Positions 43,106 through 52,819 of a DNA stretch of 64,000 nt are shown piece by piece. Below the pieces are notes generated by a model. That model saw only the letters and a program-made list of their open reading frames with translations, did no database searches and was not told the origin of the DNA. Position 1 is the first letter of the stretch. Each line of letters begins with the position of its first letter. Made by a program: the position numbers and the translations under genes. The DNA is from JACVRX01 sp963819885. Its GTDB lineage: Bacteria; Actinomycetota; Actinomycetes; Jiangellales; Jiangellaceae. The DNA lies in NCBI GenBank assembly GCA_963819885.1, contig CAWFXV010000024.1, positions 62,001 to 126,000 on the forward strand, written 5' to 3'.

Positions 43106-44133
43106 CGGCTCCCCTTCTCCGCCGCGGCAGCCAACCCTATGAGCCGCTCCGCCTTGAGCGCCGTCTCCTTCCACTCTCGCAGCGCGTCCGATGACCACGT
43201 GATACCGGCACCGGTGCCGAAGTGCAGCTGCCCGTCGGCGGCCCAGAAGGTTCTGATTCCGACGGCGAGCACACCCTCGCCCGAATCCGCGTCAACCCAA
43301 CCGACAGCCCCGCAGTACGGACCACGCGGCACTGGCTCGAGGTCCGCGATGGCCTGCACCGCGGTGGACTTCGGGGCGCCGCTGACCGAGCCGGGCGGGA
43401 AGGTCGCATCGATGAGGTCCGCCCAGCCGCGTCGCGGTGCCAACCGACCGGTCACCGTCGAGACGAGATGCACCAGGCCCGGGTGGTCCTCGATGGTCAG
43501 CAGTCCCTCGACCGCGATGCTGCCGGTCCCGCAGACGCGAGACAGATCATTGCGCACCAGGTCCACGATCATGATGTTCTCGGCGACGTCCTTGTCGGTG
43601 AGGTCGCCTCGGGTGCGACCCGTGCCCTTGATCGGAGCGGACCACACCCGGTCGCCACGGCGGCGCAGGTACAGCTCCGGCGAGGCCGTCGCAACGTGCA
43701 CATCAACGTGCGGTAGCCGGATCACCCCCGCGTACGGGGCGGCGTGTCGCTCGGCCAGCAGGCGTGCCAGTGGCAGGAGGTCCGGATCGCCGACCAGCGG
43801 AGCCGACAACACCCGGCACAGATTGGCTTGGTAGACGGTTCCCGCGGCGACCCGTTGGCGGATCTCCTCGACCGCGGCCAGGTATTCGCGGCAGTCGAAC
43901 GAGCTCGACCAGCTTTCTATCGGCGGACCGATCCACCCGGGAGCGCTCGGCAACGGGGCTTGGTGCCAGGTCGCGAACCGCGCGCAGGTCACGGCCCCCT
44001 CGTAGGTGATGACGATTGCCCATCTGCCGGAGCCGTCCAGCACCCGCAGGTCGTGGGACAGGTCGACCAGGTCGCTCGCCAGCTGTCCACCGAAGTGCGC
44101 CAGCGGCCGGTCCGGGTCGTACGCCATCTCCAC
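43102..44133 (-). CDS. pabB: aminodeoxychorismate synthase component I (chorismate-binding)
   Basis: A 343-residue chorismate-utilising enzyme lacking most of the N-terminal domain. The catalytic core has APIKGTGRTRGD, DLVRNDLSRVC, FPPGSVSGAPKSTAVQAI and GAVGWVDADSGEGVLAVGIR. With pabC immediately downstream, p-aminobenzoate synthesis is favoured over anthranilate or isochorismate formation. The start is GTG 44133, with ATG 44127 as an alternative. The glutaminase partner is not in the window. Confidence 0.88.
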   Translation of the reverse strand: MEMAYDPDRPLAHFGGQLASDLVDLSHDLRVLDGSGRWAIVITYEGAVTCARFATWHQAPLPSAPGWIGPPIESWSSSFDCREYLAAVEEIRQRVAAGTVYQANLCRVLSAPLVGDPDLLPLARLLAERHAAPYAGVIRLPHVDVHVATASPELYLRRRGDRVWSAPIKGTGRTRGDLTDKDVAENIMIVDLVRNDLSRVCGTGSIAVEGLLTIEDHPGLVHLVSTVTGRLAPRRGWADLIDATFPPGSVSGAPKSTAVQAIADLEPVPRGPYCGAVGWVDADSGEGVLAVGIRTFWAADGQLHFGTGAGITWSSDALREWKETALKAERLIGLAAAAEKGSR

Positions 44134-44300
44134 GGTGCCGCGACGCTACCCGCTACGCCGCGCCGGCTGCGAGCGCGGTCCGAGCGTGCTCCGCCATGGC
44201 GGCCCTGAACGAGGGTGTGGGCATGTCAAGACGTTTGGATGCCGCCGAACCGATGGGCTAATCTGCTGTGCGCCACCCGCCTCCGACGGTGTGGTCGCGC

Positions 44301-44373
44301 GCGGACGTAGCGCAGTTGGTAGCGCATCACCTTGCCAAGGTGAGGGTCGCGGGTTCGAGTCCCGTCGTCCGCT
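44301..44373 (+). tRNA. tRNA-Gly(GCC)
   Basis: A 73-nt cloverleaf with acceptor GCGGACG/CGTCCGC, anticodon stem TCACC/GGTGA and loop TTGCCAA giving anticodon GCC. T-arm GGTTCGAGTC. No CCA is encoded. Confidence 0.95.
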
Positions 44374-44401
44374 CGGAGCGAGGCCACGTGGGCCTCACCT
44401 C

Positions 44402-44472
44402 GGTGGAGTGGCCGAGAGGCGAGGCAACGGCCTGCAAAGCCGTGTACACGGGTTCGAATCCCGTCTCCACCT
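44402..44472 (+). tRNA. tRNA-Cys(GCA)
   Basis: A 71-nt cloverleaf with acceptor GGTGGAG/CTCCACC, anticodon loop CTGCAAA giving GCA, and T-arm GGTTCGAATC. It lies 28 bp after tRNA-Gly in the common actinobacterial Gly-Cys-Val cluster. Confidence 0.95.
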
Positions 44473-44487
44473 CGGCACCACCAGTAC

Positions 44488-44559
44488 GGGCGATTAGCTC
44501 AGTGGGAGAGCACTTCCTTGACACGGAAGGGGTCACTGGTTCAATCCCAGTATCGCCCA
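44488..44559 (+). tRNA. tRNA-Val(GAC), attachment site of the island
   Basis: A 72-nt cloverleaf with acceptor GGGCGAT/ATCGCCC, anticodon stem CTTCC/GGAAG and loop TTGACAC giving GAC. CCA is encoded at 44560-44562. Its 3' end is repeated at 54617-54640, so it is the integration target of the adjacent island and remains intact. Confidence 0.96.
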
Positions 44560-44563
44560 CCAC
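44540..44563. other. attL: tRNA-Val 3' end direct repeat
   Basis: 24 bp starting TTCAATCCCAGTATCGCC and ending with CCACCAC, identical to 54617-54640. It covers the T-arm 3' half, acceptor strand and CCA of tRNA-Val(GAC), the usual crossover region for tyrosine-recombinase elements. Confidence 0.85.
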
Positions 44564-44700
44564 ACATAACCGCAGCTCAGATGCGGTTTTCCGCCTCCGC
44601 ACTGCTCGGTCCGCGTCACCCACGCGTCACTCGCGAGACGCCCGAAAGGACGCTTTGCGACCGGGATCGACCCGCATGTAATCTTCGAGCGGCACGAGGC
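44560..44700 (+). repeat. segment after tRNA-Val(GAC), homologous to that after tRNA-Val(CAC)
   Basis: Aligns with the minus-strand sequence 40270-40402: CACATAACCGCAGCTCAG versus CACATCACCGCAGGTCAG, then GGTCCGCGTCACCCACGC versus GGTCCGTGTCACCTGCGT, and onward. The rest of the 322-bp gap to the Xis-like gene (44560-44881) shows no gene. Confidence 0.7.
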
Positions 44701-44881
44701 GCGCCGGTCTAGCGGCCGGAGCCACCGACCGGTGGCTTGGTGGCAGGGCGACACCCACCATCACGCGTAGCGCGGTGAGTCGACAGGTTGCATTGCCGGG
44801 CAGCGGAACGGCACCCGGCCAGAGGCGCCCATGGCGTGAGAGCAGCCAGCTTCCGTCAGGATCGCACTGACGGAGGTCGCC

Positions 44882-45124
44882 ATGCCCGCCTCGCTCAATC
44901 CACCGTCGCGTACGAAGCGCCGCCGAGCGCCCCGCGTTGACGCACCGCAGCTCGCTTCGATCGACACCGCTGCCGCTTTCCTCGACGTTCACCCCCGCAC
45001 GGTCCGCCGCATGATCCATTCCGGTGAGCTGCGCGCCTACCGCGTCGCCCGGCTGATCAAGGTCGACATGACCCAGGTGTACGCGCTCGCGACGCCGGTC
45101 CCACCAGAGTCGGTGTCGGCATGA
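44882..45124 (+). CDS. excisionase-like helix-turn-helix protein
   Basis: An 80-residue protein with an MerR/Xis-type winged helix: LASIDTAAAFLDVHPRTVRR, then MIHSGELRAYRVARLIKVD. Such proteins direct excision or regulate element genes. A basic N-terminus (RTKRRRAPR) may add DNA contacts. The start has GGAGGTCGCC directly upstream. It is the first gene inside the island and overlaps the next small ORF by ATGA. Confidence 0.85.
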   Translation: MPASLNPPSRTKRRRAPRVDAPQLASIDTAAAFLDVHPRTVRRMIHSGELRAYRVARLIKVDMTQVYALATPVPPESVSA

Positions 45125-45252
45125 CCGCCTGGGCCGGAGCGCCGCCGGGACGACGAAGCGGGCCAGTCGCGAAACCGGCCCGCTCTTACGTCGTCGAGGC
45201 TGCCACCACCGACAAGGTGAGCGTAGTCGCCGGCCGAGTGGTGGCGTCGTGA
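45121..45252 (+). CDS. small hypothetical protein
   Basis: A 43-residue open frame whose ATG overlaps the Xis-like stop (ATGA) and whose TGA runs into the next ATG. It reads MTAWAGAPPGRRSGPVAK and onward, basic and without motifs. The coupled arrangement is its only support. Confidence 0.4.
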   Translation: MTAWAGAPPGRRSGPVAKPARSYVVEAATTDKVSVVAGRVVAS

Positions 45253-45530
45253 TGAGCGCGATCACGACCGAGATCGTCGTACGCGACGGCGTCGTCTTCG
45301 TGCTGCCGGTGAGCCCCGATGATGCTCCGGTCCTTGTTCGCGAGGGCATCGCTCGGCGTCGGCTCGTCGCGCTCGAAGGCAAGTGCCATTGCGGTGGCCG
45401 AACATTGAATCGGGCGGCGCGGAGACGGCTCCGAAAGACGCGTGGCGTCACCCAGCTCGGCTTCGTCCACGAGGACGGCTGCCCCGCTGTCGACGACGTT
45501 CTGCTCGAAGCCATCGGCGAGCTGCCGTGA
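45252..45530 (+). CDS. small hypothetical island protein
   Basis: A 92-residue protein starting MSAITTEIVVRDGVVFVLPV, with a CHCGG motif and a basic stretch (RRRLRKTRG), and ending FVHEDGCPAVDDVLLEAIG. It could bind a metal through Cys/His residues. It is coupled to the primase gene by a GTGA overlap (45527-45530). No family is recognised. Confidence 0.6.
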   Translation: MSAITTEIVVRDGVVFVLPVSPDDAPVLVREGIARRRLVALEGKCHCGGRTLNRAARRRLRKTRGVTQLGFVHEDGCPAVDDVLLEAIGELP

Positions 45531-47829
45531 TCGCGTACGACGAGCTGGTCGACCAGCTCACCGTCCGGACCGGCGCCGGGTCAGCGCTCGGGTCGATCGT
45601 GGAAGTTCGTATGCCCGTCTGCATGATGACGTGAACCCGTCGCTGGTGATCAGCCCCGGCGACGACGGCCAAGCGCTGGTGTTCTGTCACGGCTGCGCCG
45701 ACGGCAAAGTGTGGGACCGGCTGATGGCCTGGCTGCGTGACGAGGGCGTGACGCCGACCGCCGGGAAGCCGAAGGGACAACGGTCGAAGTCGTCAAGAGC
45801 GCAGTCGTCAAGAGACAACTACGTCAACACTCGCGGCCACTACGTCACCCGCTACCAATACCGGGACACAGCCGGACGGCTGATCGCCGATCACCACCGC
45901 TACTCCGACAAGTCTTTCCCGTGGTACCGCAATGAGAGCCCGGACGGTTCGACGCCGCTCATGCGGCTCGGCCTGGGAGATGTCACCTTGCCCTGTCTGT
46001 ATCGGCTGGACGAGATCGGCGAACGGGCCAAGGAGATCGGTGAGGTCATCGTCGTCGAGGGCGAGAAGGACGCCGATCGGCTATGGGAGCTGGGCTATGC
46101 CGCGACGTGCACGCCGCACGGCTCGATGTGGCCGGTCGACGGCGTCGTCGAGTTCATCGCCGGACTCGACCAGCCGGTGCGCGTGATCCGCGACAAGGAC
46201 GACAAGGGCTACGCCTGGGCTGCCGGTCTACATCGTGAGCTGACCGATGCTGGTGTCGAGGTCCACGTCTACGAGACGCCGGTTGACGGCAAGGGTGCCG
46301 ACGTCTCTGATCATCTCGACGCCGGGCTCGAGATTCCCGATCTGGTGCTCATTCCGCCGGAGGACGAGAACGGCGTCGATGACAACGCTGGGAACGACGT
46401 CGATGACAATTCCGACGACGATGGCACCGAACTGTTGCCGCCGCCGACCGAGCCGATGGTGGTCGCGCGTGTCGTTGTGCACGATCTCTACCGCGACGGT
46501 CTACTGACCCTGCAATTCTGGCGCGGGGACTGGATGCGCTGGCGGGACACCCGCTGGCACGAGGTTGAAGCCTCCGAGATTCGTTCGTGGCTCTATCGGC
46601 AGTTGGAGAACGCCGTCTACGAGACCAAACTCGGCCCAAGGCCGTGGGCGCCGACCCGGCACAAGATCGCAAACGTGCTGGAGGCGGTCGCGGCGATCAC
46701 CCATTTGCGGGCGTCGGTCAATCCGCCGGCCTGGCTCCGGGATGGTCCTGCGCCGGCCGGTGAGATCGTGGCCTGCGCCAACGGACTGCTGCATGCCGGC
46801 ACGCGAGAGCTGCACAAGCTGACTCCGGCGTTTTTCAACGTCGTGTCGGTGCCGTTTGCATATAGCGCGGACGCGCGCGAGCCGACGAAATGGCTGGCAT
46901 TCCTCGACCAGCTGTGGCCCGGTGACCCGGAGTCGGTGGCCGCGTTGCAGGAATGGTTCGGCTACGTGCTGTCCGGGCGCACCGACCTGCACAAGATCCT
47001 GCTGTTGATCGGCCCGCGGCGAGCTGGTAAGGGCACCATCGCGCGGATTCTCATCGCCATGATCGGCAAGGGTCACGTTGCCGGTCCGACGCTGGCTTCG
47101 TTGGGGACCAACTTCGGGTTGTGGCCGCTGTTGGGTAAGCCGCTGGCCATCGTCTCCGACGCCAGGCTCGGTGGCGCGAACACCGGCGTCGTGGTGGAGC
47201 GGTTGTTGTCGATCTCCGGCGAGGACGCCCTAACCGTGGACCGTAAGTTCCGCGAGCCGTGGACCGGGCAGCTTCCGACCCGGCTGATGGTGGTGTCCAA
47301 CGAGTTGCCGCGGTTCGGCGACGCGTCGGGCGCGATCGCCACCAGGTTCGTGATGCTCACCCTGCGGGAGTCATTCCTGGGCCGGGAGAACACCCGGCTC
47401 ACCGACGAACTGCTGACCGAGTTGCCGGAGATCCTGTCGTGGTCTCTCGACGGGCTGGACCGGCTCACCTCGCAAGGTCGGCTGTCGACACCGGCGTCGT
47501 CCGAGGATGCGGTCGGCGCGTTGCAGGATCTGGTGTCGCCGATGTCCGCGTTCGTCCGCGACAGGTGCGAGACCGGCGTCGGGCTGCACATCCCGGTCGA
47601 CTCGCTGTTCGACGTGTGGAAGCAATGGTGCGTCGAGAACGAGCAAAGGGTCGGCAGCGTGCAGACGTTCGGGCAGAAGCTGATGGCGGTCGTTCCCGTG
47701 CTGCGCCGGACACGTCCCGAAGCGGACGACGGCACCCGGTATCGCGCCTACGAAGGCATCACCGTTCGCGCCCACAGTGGCTATGACCGCGGACATGCGC
47801 GGACGGAGGGTATGGCAAATAGGTATTGA
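45527..47829 (+). pseudogene. P4-type DNA primase/helicase with damaged zinc-ribbon region
   Basis: From GTG 45527 the frame reads VIAYDELVDQLTVRTGAGSA. A second frame then carries GRSWKFVCPS, and a third carries HDDVNPSLVISPGDDGQALV onward, so the zinc-ribbon start is split over three frames. The 2303-bp length fits two extra bases, near 45590-45592 (GGG) and 45618-45622. The remainder is intact: Toprim-like VIVVEGEKDADRLWELG, an acidic linker, a D5-type N-domain, and a superfamily 3 helicase with GPRRAGKGT and SNELPRFGDASGAIATRF. It would replicate an excised element. The downstream part could still be made from an internal start. Confidence 0.8.
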
Positions 47830-47966
47830 ACAGAACATTACCGACAAAGCTCCGTCCGCGCGTCCGCGGTCGGACTCACTGTGGTTCCGGATTTGCAGAA
47901 GGGCGTTTTTAGGCAGCGGTCTGGGCTGGGCGACCCGCCGTCACCGCGATCGTGGCAGTCTGAGTC

Positions 47967-48239
47967 ATGCTGTCCGCTGCGGCGCGCGGATACGGATACA
48001 AGCACAAGCGGCTGCGCCTACGGTGGAAGACCATCGTTGACAGCGGGCAAGCGTGCTGTGCCAGGTGCGGGGAGTGGATAGCCCCGGGGACACCGTGGCA
48101 TCTGGATCACGACGACACACGTGACGGTTACCTCGGTGTCAGTCACGCCAAGTGCAACGTCATCGCTGGTGCCAAACGTGGATACCAAGCACAACAACGA
48201 TCGTTTGCGATTCGTCATGCGATGTGGGAACGCTGGTGA
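47967..48239 (+). CDS. HNH endonuclease-like protein
   Basis: A 90-residue basic protein with a zinc ribbon (CARCGEWI) and the HNH-type core WHLDHDD...YLGVSHAKCN. Small HNH proteins like this are common in phages and mobile islands, often near terminases. ATG 47967 begins MLSAAARGYGYKHKRL. It is 137 bp downstream of the primase. Confidence 0.8.
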   Translation: MLSAAARGYGYKHKRLRLRWKTIVDSGQACCARCGEWIAPGTPWHLDHDDTRDGYLGVSHAKCNVIAGAKRGYQAQQRSFAIRHAMWERW

Positions 48240-48481
48240 TCGCCGATGAGCCGACGCGGGTTTTTAGATAGCGGCAGGCTTGTCGACTGGCCAGTCGCTC
48301 TTTTCTCTCCCCACGTTGTCCGGGGACGGGCGATCTTGCGGCGGATCGGGCTCGCCAAAGCGGGCATGCGGATCGAGCCAGATCCGGACGTTGCCCGCGA
48401 GTCTGCGCGAGGGGCCCTCGTCGCGGAACGTCTGGCATGGCGAGAACGTGCAGCAGTAGAGTCCGGTCAGGGGGAGCGGCA

Positions 48482-49153
48482 ATGGGCTGGTATGAAGAGA
48501 CCGTCGACCTGCTGGAGACGGAGCTGAGAGGCGTCGCCGACACGTTCGCCGGCCTTTCTGCCGAAGAGTGGGCCCTGCCCACCCACCTTGTTCCATTCGA
48601 CCCGGAACTGCCCCGCTGGACGGTGTTCGAGCTTGCCGGCCACTTCGACATCTCAATCGGGCTGACCCGGATGCTGATCGACAGCGCCCAAGCCGGTCAG
48701 CCCGGCCGCGACAGAGTCAGCTTCTTCATATTTCCTCGCTCCGAGGTTGCGCCCGGGGTGTACGAGTATGCGTACAAGATGGTGGAGGGCAAGGCGCCCG
48801 GCGATATGCCCGGGGTCCTGGCCGAGACGTTCTCCAAGACCGTGGAGGAATCGCGGGCCAACCCACCCAACACGATCGGGTCGGGTTACTACGCCCTGAT
48901 GCGCCTGGACGAGTTCGTCGCCAGCCGCGTGGTGGAGGCCGTCGTCCACGGCTTCGACCTCACCGACGCACTGGGCCGTGACCCCATTGCGACGCCGGCC
49001 GGCATTGCCGCCACGGCAGCAATCCTCGAGGAGCTGCTGGCCCGGCGGACGGTGAAAGGTAGACCGGCCGACCTGGGCGACGACCTGGCATGGGTTCGTG
49101 CCGCCTCGGGACGTTCGGAGCACACTGACCCACGGCTTCCACTAATCGGCTGA
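48482..49153 (+). CDS. maleylpyruvate isomerase N-terminal (DinB-like) domain protein
   Basis: A 223-residue protein of the mycothiol-dependent maleylpyruvate isomerase/TIGR03086-like superfamily, a four-helix DinB fold. Visible landmarks are WTVFELAGHFDISIGLTRML with the first metal His, and RVVEAVVHGFDLTDALG with the second conserved His. These enzymes typically use mycothiol for thiol transfer or isomerisation. The ATG has GGGGGAG 7 bases upstream. It is cargo rather than a replication gene of the island. Confidence 0.75.
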   Translation: MGWYEETVDLLETELRGVADTFAGLSAEEWALPTHLVPFDPELPRWTVFELAGHFDISIGLTRMLIDSAQAGQPGRDRVSFFIFPRSEVAPGVYEYAYKMVEGKAPGDMPGVLAETFSKTVEESRANPPNTIGSGYYALMRLDEFVASRVVEAVVHGFDLTDALGRDPIATPAGIAATAAILEELLARRTVKGRPADLGDDLAWVRAASGRSEHTDPRLPLIG

Positions 49154-49509
49154 CGGCCGCGCCGAGCAATGCCGTACTCCACGCGGCGGCAGCGCTGATG
49201 TCGAAGACCTGCCTCGCTCACGATGCGGCTATGAGTACGTGCGGTGATAGGCCACAAGCCGCTGTTCCTCATCGCAAACGACCAGTTAGCCGATGATCCT
49301 CCATCCGTGCGTGCAGATCCGGCGGCTCGTCGGGTCGCGCTTCATGTGAGCGGCATCGAGATGATCTAGGCTCATACTGAGCCCCGTGAATCTCGCGGCA
49401 ACTGCACCGGTCTGAATCGACTCGGCCCCATCCCGCGGGCCAGCTTCTGAACCACTAGCCATGTCCACGACCTGCAGGACCACACACACCAAGAGAGCGA
49501 GAAGAGCCA
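49154..49509. other. 356-bp intergenic region, no gene seen
   Basis: Holds the likely promoter of the MBL-fold gene. No tRNA, clear terminator hairpin or repeat was found by eye. Confidence 0.5.
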
Positions 49510-50879
49510 TGGCAGAGACACCAGGCGCGGTTCCTGGGAATCCCTACGGCGGCATGCCCAGTGGTGGGATCACTCTTCCGCCCTATTACCGTCCGACGCC
49601 CGACCTCGTGAGCAACAACCTCTACTACCCGGGGCAGGAGGAGCTCGGTCCCGACGAGATGCGGATCTCGTTCATCGGCAGTACGCCGATTCCAGTCACC
49701 CGCTCACAGGCCGGCACCTGCATCATGGTCGAGCTGGGCAACGGCAACCGGTTCTTCTTCGACTTCGGCTCCGGTTGCATGCGCAACATCATCGCGATGG
49801 CGGTCCCGCTGCAGACCGTCAACGACATTTTCTTCACCCACCTTCATGTCGATCACTACGCGGATCTCCCGTACCTGTATGCCTTCGCGCCGTGGACGGG
49901 GCGCTGGAAGCCGTTGCGGGTGCATGGCCCGTCGGGCCGCACGCCGAAGGACGGCATCAAGCACATGATCGAGGGCATGAAGATGATGACCCACTGGCAC
50001 ACGGACTCCTTCAATGCCTGTCCGATCGGCGATGGTTACGAGGTCGAGGTCAACGAGTTCGATCATCGCGATGACAACGGCATTTGCTACGACAAGGACG
50101 GCGTGACCATTCGCCATTGGCAACGGTTGCACACGAAGGACGGGGCTTCGGCCTACCGGCTTGACTGGAACGGGTTGTCGTTCGTGTGGACCGGGGACGG
50201 CCGCCCCGACGAGGTCACGATGGAGCTGGCAGAAGGGGTGGATGTCTTCGTGACCGAGGTGCAACCGGACACGGGGAACCTGACGGCGATGAAGTTCGGC
50301 ATGCCGCCGGTGATGGTCAACAACACAATCGATCAGGCTCACAGCCCGCACTACGCGGTCGGCTACATGTTCGAGAAGATCCAGCCGCGCCTGGCGATGG
50401 TTACGCACACCTCCTACGACGAGGAGCTGGTCCCCGAGATCGTCGCCGGGATTCGGCACCACTACCGCGGGCTCTTCCAGTTCGGCGCTCCCGACGTAGT
50501 GGTCGTCAACGTCAACAAGGATGCGGTCTGGACGCGCAAGGCGATCATTCCCGAGGCTGGCAACATGTCACGCCCGAGTCCGAGAGAGGCGGCCGGCCTG
50601 TTCGACCTGACCCCGACGAATCTCGAAGTGACCTTCCCGACTCCGCGGCACATGATCGGCGACGTGTTGGATCAGACGGTCCGCGACCGGGAGATCGATC
50701 CGAAGGAGTACTACCCGGCGGATCTGTATCGCGAGCCGAAGCCCGACTTCCCAGAGGATTTCACGATCGATGTCCGCGAGCTGACCGCCATGAGGATTCG
50801 CCACATGCAGGAGCGGCTCGCGGCCAAGCAGGATCAGCTGCAGAAGGTTGTCGAGGCTCTCGAGCAGGCCAAGAGCTAG
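49510..50879 (+). CDS. MBL-fold metallo-hydrolase resembling GntH (guanitoxin-pathway family name)
   Basis: A 456-residue metallo-beta-lactamase-fold enzyme. The Zn/Fe-binding motif is FFTHLHVDHYADLPYL; other ligands lie in FVWTGDGRPDEVTMELAEGV, and late His residues lie in DQAHSPHYAVGYMF and MVTHTSYDEELV. The RNase Z-like order and RVHGPSGRTPKDGIKHMIEG match the family that database curation names GntH. This does not imply guanitoxin production: no other pathway gene is present. A long C-terminal helix (residues about 420-456) is present. It lies 49 bp before a COG0523 GTPase. Confidence 0.75.
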
Positions 50880-50928
50880 TGGGACCCGAGCTGACGTTCA
50901 CCATGGCATGGCTTGGGAGGGAGCAGTG

Positions 50929-51969
50929 ATGGCTGCGACCGGCCGATCCGGTACCGCTATTCCTCTCACCGTGCTGACGGGATTCCTGGGTGCGGGCAAG
51001 ACGACGCTACTGAACCGCATTCTCAGAGGCGATCACGGCCTTCGGATCGCTGTACTGGTAAACGACTTCGGCTCGATCAACATCGACGCCGACCTCGTTG
51101 TCGGAGTTGAGGGCGATGGGGACATCATCAGCCTCGCCAACGGTTGTGTCTGCTGCAACGTCCGCGACGATCTCCTTACTGCGGTGACGCAGGTGATAAC
51201 GCGGCCCGAGCACCCTGAATACATCCTGCTCGAGGCCAGCGGAGTGGCCGAGCCGTCTGGGATCGCGCTCACCTTCATGGACGAAAGCCTGCGGGACCGC
51301 ATCAGGTTGGACAGCATCATGTGCGTCGTCGACGCGGAGCAGGTATTCGCTGCGCCCGAGATGATGGAGCTGAAGCTTCGCCAGGTTGCCTTCGCCGACA
51401 TGCTGATACTCAACAAGGTCGATCTCGTCACCCCCGAGGAGATCGACCAGATCAAGGCATGGCTCGACAACCGGTTCCATCGCTACCGGCTCGTCCAGGC
51501 ATGCGGCGGTGACGTACCCCTGGAGATTCTGCTCTCGGTCGGTCGGTTCGACCCCTCCCAACTTGTTGACACACCTACGTCCGACCAGCTCCGCCGTTCT
51601 CGTGCCTGTGACGATCCACACTCCGCGCATCAGGTTCGTGAGGATCGGCACGATCACGTGCAGGACTTCAAGACGTGGAGCTACGAAACGGACCAGCCTC
51701 TCTCCTTGGAAGCCCTGCGGGAATCGGTGAGCAAGCTGCCGGCCAGCGTGTACCGATGCAAGGGCGTGGTCCACACCACCGAGGAACCGGGCCGACGGGT
51801 CATCCTCCAGGCCGTGGGCAAGCGAATCGACATCGCGGTCGAGCATGAATGGAATGGCCGAGACCCACGGACCCGGATAGTCGTCATCGGAACAGGCGAT
51901 GGAATGGATGAAGCTGCCCTACGCAACGTATTCGACGAATGTTCGCAGCGGGTGCCCATTCGGGGGTAA
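50929..51969 (+). CDS. CobW/COG0523 metallochaperone-type GTPase
   Basis: A 346-residue G3E-family GTPase. Walker A is GFLGAGKTTLLNRIL, the metal-binding CXCC motif is NGCVCCNVRDDLL, and LEASGVAEPSG, NKVDLV and a His-rich loop (DRHDHVQDF) follow. A CobW C-terminal domain ends the protein. These GTPases insert or deliver Zn, Co or Fe to client enzymes. The adjacent MBL-fold hydrolase is the obvious candidate client. The ATG follows GGGAGGGAG. Confidence 0.88.
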   Translation: MAATGRSGTAIPLTVLTGFLGAGKTTLLNRILRGDHGLRIAVLVNDFGSINIDADLVVGVEGDGDIISLANGCVCCNVRDDLLTAVTQVITRPEHPEYILLEASGVAEPSGIALTFMDESLRDRIRLDSIMCVVDAEQVFAAPEMMELKLRQVAFADMLILNKVDLVTPEEIDQIKAWLDNRFHRYRLVQACGGDVPLEILLSVGRFDPSQLVDTPTSDQLRRSRACDDPHSAHQVREDRHDHVQDFKTWSYETDQPLSLEALRESVSKLPASVYRCKGVVHTTEEPGRRVILQAVGKRIDIAVEHEWNGRDPRTRIVVIGTGDGMDEAALRNVFDECSQRVPIRG

Positions 51970-52192
51970 TGGCGCGGTTCAGCACTGTCATCTCGCCTGA
52001 ACTGAGAAAGCCGCTGAGGGACGCCAAGTGGGATGTCCGCTCATCGGTGCGAGTTCAGCCAGTTTCAGGGCGTGCGCACCCGTCTACCCGTGGCAGACTC
52101 GGTAGTCCAAGTGCGCAGCTACCCTCTACGAGGCCAGCGCTTCTGGAGCTGCGGGCCACAGGGGTCGAGGGCTTTGGATCGGCCGCCGCGGC

Positions 52193-52819
52193 TCAGGGAT
52201 TTTCCCGCCTTGGCACTTCGGCTGCGGAATCGCCGCCGTGATGGCTGGTTGCCAGGCGCTGGCGGCGCTGTTGGACGGTTTGGAGCAGAACCTTGGCGAT
52301 CAGTCCGATCAACACCAGGTCAGCGACCATCTGGATGGTGACTAGGACCCTGGCTGCGTCGGACGTGGCCGAGATGTCGCCGAAGCCGACTGTGGCGAAG
52401 ACGGTGACGGTGAAGTAGATCGAGTCGATGCGGTTGAGGGGCTCGGTGAAGCTGGAATCATCGGAGCTGGCCATCACGACGTACGCCCCGGCGAACAGAA
52501 AGATGAGCAGCGGCACGCTCACCGCGACGGCTTCGACGGCACGCAACCGCGGGTACGGCGACCGCGCCACCGCAACGATCTGCAAGCCCACGACGACAGC
52601 GACGACCAGCAGCGCCAGGATCATCTGCATCACGGCAGAGCCGTCGTCGAGCTGCTCGTCGATGGGGGCCACCACGTACAGGATGCTCAAAACCACCGTC
52701 ACCAGTGCCACCCGGACGATTGAGCCGAGCGCACGTCGCCGGACCTGGCGGCGGTCGATCACGTCGGCGGCTGGTGATCGTTCAATCACAGCTGAAGGGC
52801 CATCCCCGGTGTCGGCCAT
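52193..52819 (-). CDS. potassium channel-like ion channel (two transmembrane helices plus filter)
   Basis: A 208-residue membrane protein. After two N-terminal hydrophobic segments, a pore helix and filter (SIYFTVTVFATVGFGDIS) and a last helix form the canonical ion-channel-2 unit. TVGFGD is the K+ selectivity filter. No RCK domain is attached. It is on the opposite strand to the other cargo. ATG 52819 is used; GTG 52831 is possible. Confidence 0.88.
   Translation of the reverse strand: MADTGDGPSAVIERSPAADVIDRRQVRRRALGSIVRVALVTVVLSILYVVAPIDEQLDDGSAVMQMILALLVVAVVVGLQIVAVARSPYPRLRAVEAVAVSVPLLIFLFAGAYVVMASSDDSSFTEPLNRIDSIYFTVTVFATVGFGDISATSDAARVLVTIQMVADLVLIGLIAKVLLQTVQQRRQRLATSHHGGDSAAEVPRRENP

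Noticed and set aside
43222..43716. Plus-strand open frame opposite pabB
   Set aside because: Antisense shadow; pabB is intact.
44560..44881. Integrase gene next to the tRNA
   Set aside because: No recombinase motif (R...HxxR...Y) in any frame between the tRNA and the Xis-like gene.
48246..48527. 93-codon plus-strand open frame after the HNH gene
   Set aside because: It has no ribosome site, contains rare TTA, and overlaps the start of the next well-supported gene.
49510..50879. Guanitoxin biosynthesis cluster
   Set aside because: Only a GntH-like hydrolase is present; none of the other pathway enzymes is in the window.
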